Source: a virus. Taken from it: a DNA stretch of 20,910 bases. The first letter of the stretch is position 1. Every line of letters starts with the position of its first letter. This document shows, one piece after another, positions 7,378 through 15,120 of this stretch. The notes under the pieces were generated by a model. It ran no database searches. It saw only the letters and a list, made by a program, of their open reading frames with translations, and was not told where the DNA came from. The stretch spans positions 1 to 20,910 of the IMG/VR virus record IMGVR_UViG_3300025133_000724; one strand, written 5' to 3'. A program made the translations under genes and the position numbers.

Positions 7378-8064
7378 ATGACTGATGCTGTTTCTATCGC
7401 CAATATTGCTTTAAACAATTTAGGCGACAAAACGATTAGTGATTTCTCAGATAACACAGCACAAGCTTTTGCTACCAAGACTCGGTTTACTGATGTTGTA
7501 AATCAGGTTTTGAGGGCGCATCCTTGGAATTGTGTTACTAAAAGAGCTACGTTGACTAGGTTAAGCGTGACTCCTAAGTTTAGTTTTGATTATGCCTATA
7601 CACTTCCAGCAGATTCTTTAAGGGTTTTAAGCCTTTTTGAAGAGTCAAATTATGATTATCCTTGGCAAGTTGAATTAGTTGCTATAGATGAGAATGAAGA
7701 CCGTCTTGCCTTAGTAACAAGTGCTTCTACTGCAAATATAATTTATGTTAAGAAGTATATAGGAAGTAATAATCATGATAATAGGGAAGCAGTACAACTC
7801 CTCAATCATTTTGATTCTATATTAATACAGGCTATTGGGATGGCATTGGCAGGTGAAATTGCAATGGATCTTACAGGTCAATCTCAACTTAGAGATATGA
7901 TGATGGCTAAGTATCAAGGGACTCTATCAGAAGCCAGAAGTATCAACGGACAAGAAGGTACTGCTCAAAAAATTGAATCAAATGAATGGATCAATGCTAG
8001 AACAAGAAGTGCATCTGGGTATTTCAAACCATTTTCAGCAGATACGGCAAGCGGTGTTACTTAA
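7378..8064 (+). CDS. Tail tubular protein A (T7 gp11-like adaptor)
   Basis: A 228-residue protein predicted to form the ring that joins the portal to the nozzle in podovirus tails. It has the family's N-terminal helix, SIANIALNNLGDKTISDF (residues 6-23), then a stretch from FTDVVNQVLRAHPWNCVTKRA (about 37-57) into an YTLPADSLRVLSLFE strand region (about 74-88). This Ala-Leu-Asn-Leu-Gly / HPWN / LPxDxLR pattern is diagnostic of gp11-like proteins. The C-terminus is helical and ends in a disordered Ser/Thr tail. T7 gp11 has 196 residues. The start ATG at 7378 follows the terminator hairpin and has only a modest AAGG (7369-7372) as ribosome binding site. The nozzle gene follows three bases after the stop region. 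Confidence 0.9.
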   Translation: MTDAVSIANIALNNLGDKTISDFSDNTAQAFATKTRFTDVVNQVLRAHPWNCVTKRATLTRLSVTPKFSFDYAYTLPADSLRVLSLFEESNYDYPWQVELVAIDENEDRLALVTSASTANIIYVKKYIGSNNHDNREAVQLLNHFDSILIQAIGMALAGEIAMDLTGQSQLRDMMMAKYQGTLSEARSINGQEGTAQKIESNEWINARTRSASGYFKPFSADTASGVT

Positions 8065-8066
8065 TA

Positions 8067-11000
8067 ATGACTCGTGCAACTTCAACTCAAACAAATTGGT
8101 TTGGTGGTCAGATAGCAGAGCAAAGGCATGGCTATGCATCTGATGAACTCTATTTCTCCTCATCTGCCTTATTAAAGAACTTAATTGTTCGACCTACAGG
8201 CAGTCTTACACGTAGACCAGGAACAAAATTCGTAGCTAGAACTGACTCTAATGCTCTCACATTAGGTTATGAAGGCAATACTGTCCGTTTAGTTCCTTTT
8301 GTGTTCGGACATGAAAGTGCAAGTAATTACGTTCTAGAGTTTGGCCATAGGTCTATGACTGTTACAGCATCTAGTGATTCTGGAATAAAGTTTACTACCA
8401 CATCAATACATGGGTTGATTGTTGGTGATATTGTAAATTTTAGTACGTCAAGCACTTTACCAAGTAACATATCAGCAAATACGGATTATTATGTTAGATC
8501 TGTTCCAAGTACGACTACTTTCAGGGTATCTGCATCTATGTCAGTAGAAACAGTTGGTGCTGTTGTAGCATATGGAGCTTCTCCTGGTTCTGGAGTTAGT
8601 TTCGATTTAGGTTATGTCAAATTTTATAAAGATGGAGCTGTTTTATCAGGAGAAACAAATAAAGGAACAGATCAGGACCATCTCCGATTGACAGGAAGTC
8701 CTTTTAATAGTGCTACTAAATTAAAGAATCTACAGTTTGTACAGTCTGCCGATATCATCTTTCTCGTTTCTCCAGATGTTAAACCCTATAAGATGTCTAG
8801 ATATTCTAATTCTAGTGATACTGCTGGCAGTTTTAGAACTAAAGATGGTGGAACTGTTACTACAGGATATAGATGGGTTTTAGAACCATTTGTTATTAAA
8901 GATGGCCCTTATCTAGAACAACAGGAAGATGAACGTAATGGCAATGAGGATGTAACTATTGATATAAGTAGTCCTAGTGATACACATACTGCAACAAGCG
9001 ATGGTACTGGATTTATAAATAAAAAATTCTTGGCTCCAAATAGTTCAACAGTTCAGGCAAAGATAGATAATGCTTGGTACGATACAACTGCTGGAGGTGC
9101 TACTGGAGTAGCAAATACAGATGCCAATGTTTCATATTTACAGTTAAAGAATCATGGCTTGAATGATGGGATGTTTATTACACTTACTGATGCGTCAGGT
9201 GGAACTGACCCTGTAAATGGTGATTATTATGTGGTCAATGCAACGGCTAATACGTTTAAATTGGCTGATGCTACAGATTTAACTCCAGAAGTATTTGATG
9301 TTGCTAATAAACCTAAAATCTATGCCCAATATTACCCTAAAGGTTCAACTTTACAGATAGATTCTAGTGCTGATCTCTTTTCTTCTGATGATGTTGGTCG
9401 GTTGATGCGTTTCAGTCCTTTTAAAAGAGATACGATTTATTGGGTTTATGGAGAAATAACTACTTACACAAGTGCAACTAGAGTTACTTTAACACTCAAG
9501 CAGGATTGTCCTGTATCAGATTCAAATGCTTTAACAACATGGAAACTAGGAGCATGGTATACAGGTAATTATCCTCATCATGTGGGCATATTCCAGCAAC
9601 GTATGGTCTTTGCCAGGAATTCTAAAGCTCCACAAACAGTTTGGTTTTCTGAAACAGGTTCTTTTGAACGCTTTTCTCCATCAGAACAAGAAGGTACTTC
9701 AACAGGTGCTACTGCAACAGGTTCTCAGATTGTAGGAGATCAGATTGTTCCATCTAATGGAATGACCTTTACCTTTGATTCAGGAACAATTGATGAGATT
9801 CAATGGCTTGTATCTCAAGAGAAGTTACTTGCTGGCTCAACAGGTGGAGTATATGCAGTTTATGGATCAGAACAGGATCTCACAATCACTCCTTTCAATT
9901 TTACGATTAAAAGGGAAGGTACACAGCCTGCACAAACAGGGGCTAATGCTGTTCCTTATGATAGTAATGCCCTTTATATCCAAGGAACTGGTAAGAAGGT
10001 AAGAGTTATAACTTTTGGGGATTCTGCTACTGGTGCTAAATCTGCTGATATCACATCTAGAGCAACAGATATATTGAACCAATCAGCAAAACAGGTGATT
10101 GAAACTGATATCCCTAATTTTGTCAGTTGGTTTAGAATGGGTGATGGAACAATAGTGGGATTAACATATATTCCTCAATTAGAGATTATTGCATGGCATA
10201 CGCATGAATTAGGAGGAAATTACAACTACTCAAGTACAAGAGAAGGTGATCCTACAGGTCATATGACTACAGATAAGGACCATGCTGTTGTTTTGGATAT
10301 GTGTACAATTCCTTCCAGTTCCAGAGATCAACTCTGGGTATTAGTACGTAGGACTGTTTCTGTTGCTGATACTGCACTTAATACTTTTACAGGAAGTGAT
10401 TCTTCTGGATCTTTATTATTCACTGATTCAGGGCATGGGCTTTTAACAGGTGAACAAATAGAAGTTTCTAATGCTGGTGGTGCATTGCCAGGAAATCTTG
10501 TGGCATCAACCACTTATTATGTGACTAAAGTTGATGATAATACTTTCACTGTTTCCACAACATCTACAGGTTCAGCAGTTGCTTATTCTAGTGCAGGCTC
10601 AGGAACGAATTCATGGTCCTATGCAGAACGTATTATAGAAACAGTAGAGATGATGGAAGATTGGATGTCTACTGAGTCTATATCTGACTCTAAATATCTT
10701 GATGGTCATGTTGTTGCGGAAAGTGCTGTTGATTTTTCTTCAGGAGCATTAACCCATTTACAGGCAGAAACAGTAGATATCCTTGGAGATGGTTCTGTTT
10801 TTGATAGTCAAATCGTGAATGCTAGTGGGACATTGAGTGATGACTTGACAACATCTCAAGGAACTTTAGTTGCAGGAATGGGGTATACATCTAGGCTTAT
10901 TACACTTCCTATAGCACAAGGTCCAGGAGGAACTATCCGTATTGGTAATATGAAACGTGTTCATAGAGGATGGGCAAAGCTTTTCAGAACACCTAATTTC

Positions 11001-11228
11001 AAGTATGCTATATATACTAACACGTTCTCGGATAGTGATTTGGCAGAATCAGTAACAAGAACCATTGCAGACTTATATGGAACAGCACCTACAATGTCTT
11101 CTGATACAAGAGAATTGATTCCATTAAGCCAAGGCTTTACTGATGGTCAATTCTTGATTCAACAGACAGATCCATTACCCTTGAATATTCTTGCTTTGGA
11201 ACTAGACTACGAAACTAATGATAACTGA
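8067..11228 (+). CDS. Tail tubular protein B (T7 gp12-like nozzle), with inserted modules
   Basis: The nozzle is the distal tail tube that carries the fibres and the DNA exit gate. The first 57 residues show the gp12-family signature NWFGGQIAEQRHGYASDELYF, split here as NWFGGQIAEQR and LLKNLIVRPTGSLTRRPGTKF. The core follows, with QTVWFSETGSFERFSPSE at about 523-540, TIDEIQWLVSQEKLLAGSTG at 574-593, and SNALYIQGTGKKVRVI at 633-648. At 1053 residues it is much longer than T7 gp12 (794). Part of the excess is explained by three diverged copies of a module marked by HGL, YYV and TF at about residues 105-168, 355-405 and 778-848. It starts just after the adaptor gene, has only a weak ribosome binding site, and overlaps the next gene by 11 bases. 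Confidence 0.92.
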   Translation: MTRATSTQTNWFGGQIAEQRHGYASDELYFSSSALLKNLIVRPTGSLTRRPGTKFVARTDSNALTLGYEGNTVRLVPFVFGHESASNYVLEFGHRSMTVTASSDSGIKFTTTSIHGLIVGDIVNFSTSSTLPSNISANTDYYVRSVPSTTTFRVSASMSVETVGAVVAYGASPGSGVSFDLGYVKFYKDGAVLSGETNKGTDQDHLRLTGSPFNSATKLKNLQFVQSADIIFLVSPDVKPYKMSRYSNSSDTAGSFRTKDGGTVTTGYRWVLEPFVIKDGPYLEQQEDERNGNEDVTIDISSPSDTHTATSDGTGFINKKFLAPNSSTVQAKIDNAWYDTTAGGATGVANTDANVSYLQLKNHGLNDGMFITLTDASGGTDPVNGDYYVVNATANTFKLADATDLTPEVFDVANKPKIYAQYYPKGSTLQIDSSADLFSSDDVGRLMRFSPFKRDTIYWVYGEITTYTSATRVTLTLKQDCPVSDSNALTTWKLGAWYTGNYPHHVGIFQQRMVFARNSKAPQTVWFSETGSFERFSPSEQEGTSTGATATGSQIVGDQIVPSNGMTFTFDSGTIDEIQWLVSQEKLLAGSTGGVYAVYGSEQDLTITPFNFTIKREGTQPAQTGANAVPYDSNALYIQGTGKKVRVITFGDSATGAKSADITSRATDILNQSAKQVIETDIPNFVSWFRMGDGTIVGLTYIPQLEIIAWHTHELGGNYNYSSTREGDPTGHMTTDKDHAVVLDMCTIPSSSRDQLWVLVRRTVSVADTALNTFTGSDSSGSLLFTDSGHGLLTGEQIEVSNAGGALPGNLVASTTYYVTKVDDNTFTVSTTSTGSAVAYSSAGSGTNSWSYAERIIETVEMMEDWMSTESISDSKYLDGHVVAESAVDFSSGALTHLQAETVDILGDGSVFDSQIVNASGTLSDDLTTSQGTLVAGMGYTSRLITLPIAQGPGGTIRIGNMKRVHRGWAKLFRTPNFKYAIYTNTFSDSDLAESVTRTIADLYGTAPTMSSDTRELIPLSQGFTDGQFLIQQTDPLPLNILALELDYETNDN
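8379..8570 (+). repeat. Nozzle module, copy 1 (HGL-YYV-TF)
   Basis: Protein-level repeat, residues 105-168 of the nozzle. The order of markers is: strand SGIKFTTTSIHGL with HGL at 115-117, VGDIVNF, a LPSNISANTDYYV block with YYV at 141-143, TTFRV with TF at 151-152, and a closing AVVAYG before SPGSGV. Similar beta-rich modules are widespread in phage tail proteins. It lies near the nozzle N-terminus, just after the signature segment. Confidence 0.75.
9129..9281 (+). repeat. Nozzle module, copy 2 (HGL-YYV-TF)
   Basis: Protein-level repeat, residues 355-405 of the nozzle: VSYLQLKNHGL with HGL at 363-365, a DGMFITLTDASGG strand-turn, DYYVV with YYV at 387-389, and NTFKLADA with TF at 396-397. 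It is the shortest copy and lacks the AY-x-SGSG close seen in copies 1 and 3. No obvious DNA-level identity to the other copies was seen, so the duplication, if real, is old. Confidence 0.7.
10398..10610 (+). repeat. Nozzle module, copy 3 (HGL-YYV-TF)
   Basis: Protein-level repeat, residues 778-848 of the nozzle: SGSLLFTDSGHGL with HGL at 790-792, TGEQIEV, then ALPGNLVASTTYYV with YYV at 817-819, DDNTFTVS with TF at 826-827, and SAVAYSSAGSGTNSW as the close. It is the best match to copy 1, sharing the LP-x-N turn before the YYV strand and the AVAY close. Confidence 0.75.
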
Positions 11229-11592
11229 TACTATTGTTGTACCTATTGATACTGATGAGTTGTTATTGAAAGTGCATGAAGAAGCAGATAAAGATAAAGG
11301 ACATACAATATTCAATCCAACTCATGTCATTATGAAAGATGGTCAAATCATAGGAGCATTCTCTACTTGGAGTCCAACGTGTCATTGTTGGATGCATACA
11401 GAACGTATGAATCCCAAAAGCTTTAAAATGGCATATCAGGGTATGGATACACTAATGAGGCAACAGAAGACTCCTAATTACCTCATAAATATGCACAGAA
11501 GCTCTCCGTTCTTCAATATGCTAGATAAACGTATGGAGCAATATAAGAACGATGCTGATGAAGATTGGGTTATCTTCCTGAATAGAGATTGA
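11218..11592 (+). CDS. GNAT-fold internal virion protein, T7 gp13-like
   Basis: A 124-residue protein located directly after the nozzle gene, as gene 13 is in T7. The pattern IFNPTHVIMKDGQIIGAFS (about 31-49), then PTCHCWMHTERMNPKSF (53-69) and MHRSSPFFNMLDKRM (about 92-106) resembles the gp13-type family, whose fold belongs to the GNAT acetyltransferases. I see no R/Q-x-x-G-x-G/A pyrophosphate loop, so acetyl-CoA binding and catalysis are doubtful, and a structural or assembly role in the virion is more likely. T7 gp13 is about 138 residues and is needed for assembly of the internal core. The start overlaps the nozzle gene by 11 bases, and the stop overlaps the next gene as TGATG. Confidence 0.75.
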   Translation: MITDTIVVPIDTDELLLKVHEEADKDKGHTIFNPTHVIMKDGQIIGAFSTWSPTCHCWMHTERMNPKSFKMAYQGMDTLMRQQKTPNYLINMHRSSPFFNMLDKRMEQYKNDADEDWVIFLNRD

Positions 11593-12161
11593 TGGATAGA
11601 GAATTAGCAAGAAAGCAATTTTATGATCTTTCTGAGGAGTATGGAGTAGAACACACTTTCTCTTTTGATGAAGCATGGGATTTTGTTGAATATAAACAAC
11701 ATAAGAATTTATTGAATGAACCTAATGATTTTTTCCCTTCAAAATATACGAAAGAAGAATTCAGGGTAGGAATACAGGCATTAGAGAAAAAGATGTTGGA
11801 TCAACCTGATGTAATCACTCCTGAAAATAATCCTGATTTTAATCCTGTTAAGCATACATTCACTGAACATCAGTATGTTAGAGAGATATTTAATCCAGCA
11901 GGAGAGATGCTTGTTACTAAAATACATAAGGTTGAACATCCCTTTTTTTTATTACGTGGAGAGATGTCTATTCTTTCTGAAGAAGGTGAAACCCGTATAT
12001 CTGCACCTTATTATGGTGTAACACCAGTAGGGACAAAACGTGTGATATATGCTCATTCAGACTGCACTTTTGTTACTGTACATCCTACTTCATCTAAAGA
12101 TTTAAAAGAGATTGAGGAAGAATTGATAGCAAAAGATTTTAGCCAATTGGAGGTCATATGA
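11592..12161 (+). CDS. Cupin-domain phage structural-module protein
   Basis: A 189-residue protein that T7 lacks at this place. The N-terminal 80 residues are helical and acidic (SFDEAWDFVEYKQHKNLL at about 24-41). Residues 84-166 look like one cupin beta-barrel: YVREIFNPAGEMLV, then IHKVEHPFFLLRGEMSIL, then GVTPVGTKRVIYAHSDCTF and VTVHPT. Candidate metal ligands are His112, His116, Glu124 and His155. Cupins of this type occur near tail and internal-protein genes of other phages, but I know of no proven role. The ATG at 11592 overlaps the previous stop; an in-frame TTG at 11589 is less likely. An eight-T run at 11943-11950 is read through in frame. The gene ends in an ATGA overlap with the gp14-like gene. 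Confidence 0.82.
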   Translation: MDRELARKQFYDLSEEYGVEHTFSFDEAWDFVEYKQHKNLLNEPNDFFPSKYTKEEFRVGIQALEKKMLDQPDVITPENNPDFNPVKHTFTEHQYVREIFNPAGEMLVTKIHKVEHPFFLLRGEMSILSEEGETRISAPYYGVTPVGTKRVIYAHSDCTFVTVHPTSSKDLKEIEEELIAKDFSQLEVI

Positions 12162-12697
12162 GTTGGTGGGTTGCAGGTAGTATGATCGTAGGTGCTATTG
12201 GTTCAGGCATTGGTACTGATCGTTCTATAAATAGACAACGAGAACAGTTACGTGAAAAGGAAAGGGCTTTAAGGAAGCAAGCAATTCAAACTCGGAATGC
12301 ATATGAAACGAGACACATCCAAACAGAGAATATGCATAGTGATAAACTTGAAGCTTTAGAAAAGACTAAGATTTTTAATACTAACAAAGTTCTCTCTATG
12401 GCCGGTGGATCTGGTGCAAGAGTTGGAGAAGGAACAACTGCTCATGTTGTAGCATCTGAAAATGCTCGTGGGGAATTTGCATTGAATTCATATAGGAAAA
12501 AATCAGATTTTGAATTAGAGAATATACGTGAAAAAGGAGAAAATGAGCAAGCAAGATTTAATTCAATGGCAGATGAAGCAGATGATGCATATCAATATTT
12601 AACTGATAATGGTAAACAAATGGTATTTGAATCAATGCTTACTGGTGGTATGGGAGCTACTGGTTCAGGTGTTGCAATGAAATCAGCTTGGACGTAA
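12158..12697 (+). CDS. Internal virion protein B (T7 gp14-like)
   Basis: A 179-residue protein (T7 gp14 is 196) predicted to be part of the core that is ejected and helps cross the outer membrane. It has an N-terminal hydrophobic glycine-zipper segment, WWVAGSMIVGAIGSGIGT (residues 3-20), then a long charged coiled coil (about 22-75), then GSGARVGEGTTAHVVASENA (about 84-103) and a second helical part. A hydrophobic N-terminal segment followed by coiled coil and a SGxxVGxGT block is typical of gp14-like proteins. The start ATG overlaps the cupin stop as ATGA and has a GGAGG about six bases before it. The gp15-like gene follows. Confidence 0.85.
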   Translation: MSWWVAGSMIVGAIGSGIGTDRSINRQREQLREKERALRKQAIQTRNAYETRHIQTENMHSDKLEALEKTKIFNTNKVLSMAGGSGARVGEGTTAHVVASENARGEFALNSYRKKSDFELENIREKGENEQARFNSMADEADDAYQYLTDNGKQMVFESMLTGGMGATGSGVAMKSAWT

Positions 12698-12703
12698 GGG
12701 ATA

Positions 12704-14536
12704 ATGAGAATTAATCTTTCACAATACAGTCCTTCATCTTCGGCAGTACAAGGTCCTATTGGAAGCACTACAGCCTCAATGCCTGGATCTATTGGCACTT
12801 CTGTAGCTAATATTGAAGCAAAACGAGATCAGAACTTACTCAATCTAGTACAGGGAGGTTTAGAGGCAACTGCCGCTATAGCCAATTCTCATAAGAAGAT
12901 CAAGGATGGTGAAGATGAAATAAGGATGTTAAGGGCTGAAGAATTAACAAAAGCACAAGCAAGATCTCTTTCTGATACGGCTATCTCCAATCAGGATATT
13001 TCTGTTGGTTCTGATGCTGATGAATACACATATAAAGTAGATGAAAGTTTAGGAACTTATAAACACCAAGAATGGGGTGATGCAGAAAATAGTTTAAGAG
13101 AAGGCGTAATAAATGAAGTAATGGATCAGCTTGTCTCTGAAGGCGGTGAAATAGATGAAAAGCTTGAGGCCAAGTTACGCAAGAGAATAGATATAAGTTT
13201 AGATAGTGATATTCATACAATTGAAAGGATTGTTTTAGAACGATCAGGAAAAGCCGTTAATGTCGCTATACAAAAGGAAGCTGATAAGTTGTATGAGGAG
13301 GTAGCTGTAAATCCTGCTTTATTTCATGTGAAAAGAGGTGAATTTGCTATTCATATCCAGAATCAACTTGAAAATAATGTTATCAATAAACTTCAAGCAG
13401 ATGCTTGGATAAAGAAAGTCGATGAGGATTTTTCTACTAGCATAATAGCAAGTTATTTAGATTCTGGTACTGATGCAGATATCGCATCTTTTAAAAGTGA
13501 TAAGGATTCTGGAGCAGGATTATGGAAATATGTACCTACGGATCAGCAGATCAAGTTCACCTCTCAGCTATCTAAAATTGAAGGGAGAACAAATGATGCT
13601 GAGATGAAGAATCTTGGTCTTAAATGGATAGATGATGCTGATAGTAGATATGCTGGTGCTGGAGGTTCTTTATTACTTGATGAACTTATAGGAACGGAAG
13701 GTTGGAGTTTTGACACTGAAACAGGAAAAGTTAATATTAAAAAAACGGATTTAAAGTCGGAATCTCAATTTGCAGGTACTAAAACTGGAACAGTAGGCGC
13801 TCTTATAGAGAGTGCAAAAAAAAGGTTAGAATCAGATTGGAAAAGCAAAAATGTCTTATCTCCAGAAGATGCAAGGCAACTTGATCAAGATTTAATTGAT
13901 TGGGGTGTGAATATAAATAAAGGTATTGCTCAAGGCTGGGGTGGCACTGCTGATGGTTATGGATTTAAGCAAAATACTCAGAAATTTCCTGAAAACTTTT
14001 TAAATAATGAACTTTTTAAAAAATCTAAAGTTGATAAAAGGTATCCAAATCTAACAAATGATACATCAAAGTTGGAGGGGTTATTGAAAAGCCATGTGAA
14101 TTTTGCTAATAAAGTTGTTAATTGGGATATTAGTAAAAAGAAATATGAGTCACATATGAAGACTCTTCATTCAGAAATTATAAAAATTAAGAATAGTCGT
14201 ATTAAAGCAATAGGTCTTACTTATTATGAAAATGTTAACAGACATTTCAATTATAGAAATAATGTTTTAAATAACATGAATGATCCTAATAAAGATAATT
14301 TTAATAATATTTATTGGGTTGATTGGGCAAGGAAAAATAATAAAGGTAGTATTCCAGGTATGGGTAATAGAAAAGATATGGAGTTAAGAAAAAATCTAGA
14401 AAAAAGATCAAATTGGGCTATGTTTATATGGCTTGGTGTGGATTCCAAGCTTTGGAGAAGAGATGATTATAAATCAAATAATGAATTAATGGGTCTATTG
14501 CGTGATAATAACTTGCCAAAAGGTGAAGGTTTTTAA
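12704..14536 (+). CDS. Internal virion protein, gp15-like
   Basis: A 610-residue protein with an N-terminus of the kind seen in podovirus gp15-like proteins: MRINLSQYSPSSSAVQGPIG, then GSIGTSVANIEAKRDQNLL, then a long charged helical stretch to about residue 120. The rest is mostly predicted helix with no recognisable enzyme motif, signal peptide or membrane segment. The position after gp14-like supports a role in the ejected core. AAGGG at 12696-12700 is close to the ATG. The last 170 residues are encoded by very AT-rich DNA (about 17-30% G+C in lines near 14221-14400) and are rich in Asn and Lys. At 610 residues it is shorter than T7 gp15 (747), and the next gene may carry the missing part. 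Confidence 0.75.
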   Translation: MRINLSQYSPSSSAVQGPIGSTTASMPGSIGTSVANIEAKRDQNLLNLVQGGLEATAAIANSHKKIKDGEDEIRMLRAEELTKAQARSLSDTAISNQDISVGSDADEYTYKVDESLGTYKHQEWGDAENSLREGVINEVMDQLVSEGGEIDEKLEAKLRKRIDISLDSDIHTIERIVLERSGKAVNVAIQKEADKLYEEVAVNPALFHVKRGEFAIHIQNQLENNVINKLQADAWIKKVDEDFSTSIIASYLDSGTDADIASFKSDKDSGAGLWKYVPTDQQIKFTSQLSKIEGRTNDAEMKNLGLKWIDDADSRYAGAGGSLLLDELIGTEGWSFDTETGKVNIKKTDLKSESQFAGTKTGTVGALIESAKKRLESDWKSKNVLSPEDARQLDQDLIDWGVNINKGIAQGWGGTADGYGFKQNTQKFPENFLNNELFKKSKVDKRYPNLTNDTSKLEGLLKSHVNFANKVVNWDISKKKYESHMKTLHSEIIKIKNSRIKAIGLTYYENVNRHFNYRNNVLNNMNDPNKDNFNNIYWVDWARKNNKGSIPGMGNRKDMELRKNLEKRSNWAMFIWLGVDSKLWRRDDYKSNNELMGLLRDNNLPKGEGF

Positions 14537-15120
14537 ATATGAAAGAACAAGATATTGAAAAATCTGATTCCATACCAGTATTTGATAAGATCGAATATTT
14601 GAAATTTTCCTGTGATGGTGATCAGGGTTGTATGGATAGGAAGTTAAGAAGAGCAACAAAATTAGGATTAATAAGACCAGCAGTAAGAGCCTTAATAAAT
14701 AATAATATGGACCCGAATCCTACGAGTGGAGTAGTATCTCCTGCTATTATGGATATGTTAAGTGATTCCATGACTATAAAAGCATCTAATACTAATCTTG
14801 CATCTTATGCTCAATCTAAAGATTTAGATATTGTTGATATAAGAGAAGATGCACAAGAGGCTAAAAGTCTTATAGATTCTACTTTTGAATTAGATCCAGA
14901 TTTGGATATCGATTTGTTTGAAGCTATTCAATATTCAATGATACAAAATAAGGATGGTATTAAAGGAGAAGATTGGTTTAAATCTGTTATTGAAAAACAG
15001 TACCATGTTGTTAGTAACCCTGCTAATTCAAGTTATAATATTCCTATTAGTATATATAATATAAATAATTATACAGATGCAAATGGTAATAAAATGGATC
15101 TGGGTTTTGAAAAGCAGGAT
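14161..15120. other. AT-rich stretch across the internal-protein genes
   Basis: Hand counts of single 60-base lines give about 17% G+C at 14221, 23% at 14281, 30% at 14341, 25% at 15001 and 28% at 15061. By contrast, lines in the terminase (1201) and capsid (5941) genes give about 50%. The encoded residues shift toward Asn, Lys, Ile and Tyr. The reading frames remain intact. The boundaries are approximate. Confidence 0.7.

Noticed and set aside
11943-11950. Run of eight Ts in the cupin gene as a frameshift site or sequencing error
   Set aside because: The frame reads through it into the cupin core (PFFLLRGE) without a break, and neither shifted frame gives a sensible product by eye.
13816-13823. 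Run of eight As in the gp15-like gene as a slippery site
   Set aside because: The frame is continuous on both sides and no downstream shifted frame of interest follows; it is simply a Lys-Lys codon pair in AT-rich DNA.
14520-14541. Broken single gene at the junction of the 610- and 568-residue proteins
   Set aside because: The frames differ, the downstream frame has a TGA at 14524-14526 just before its ATG, and there is a usable ribosome binding site, so two separate genes are the simpler reading.
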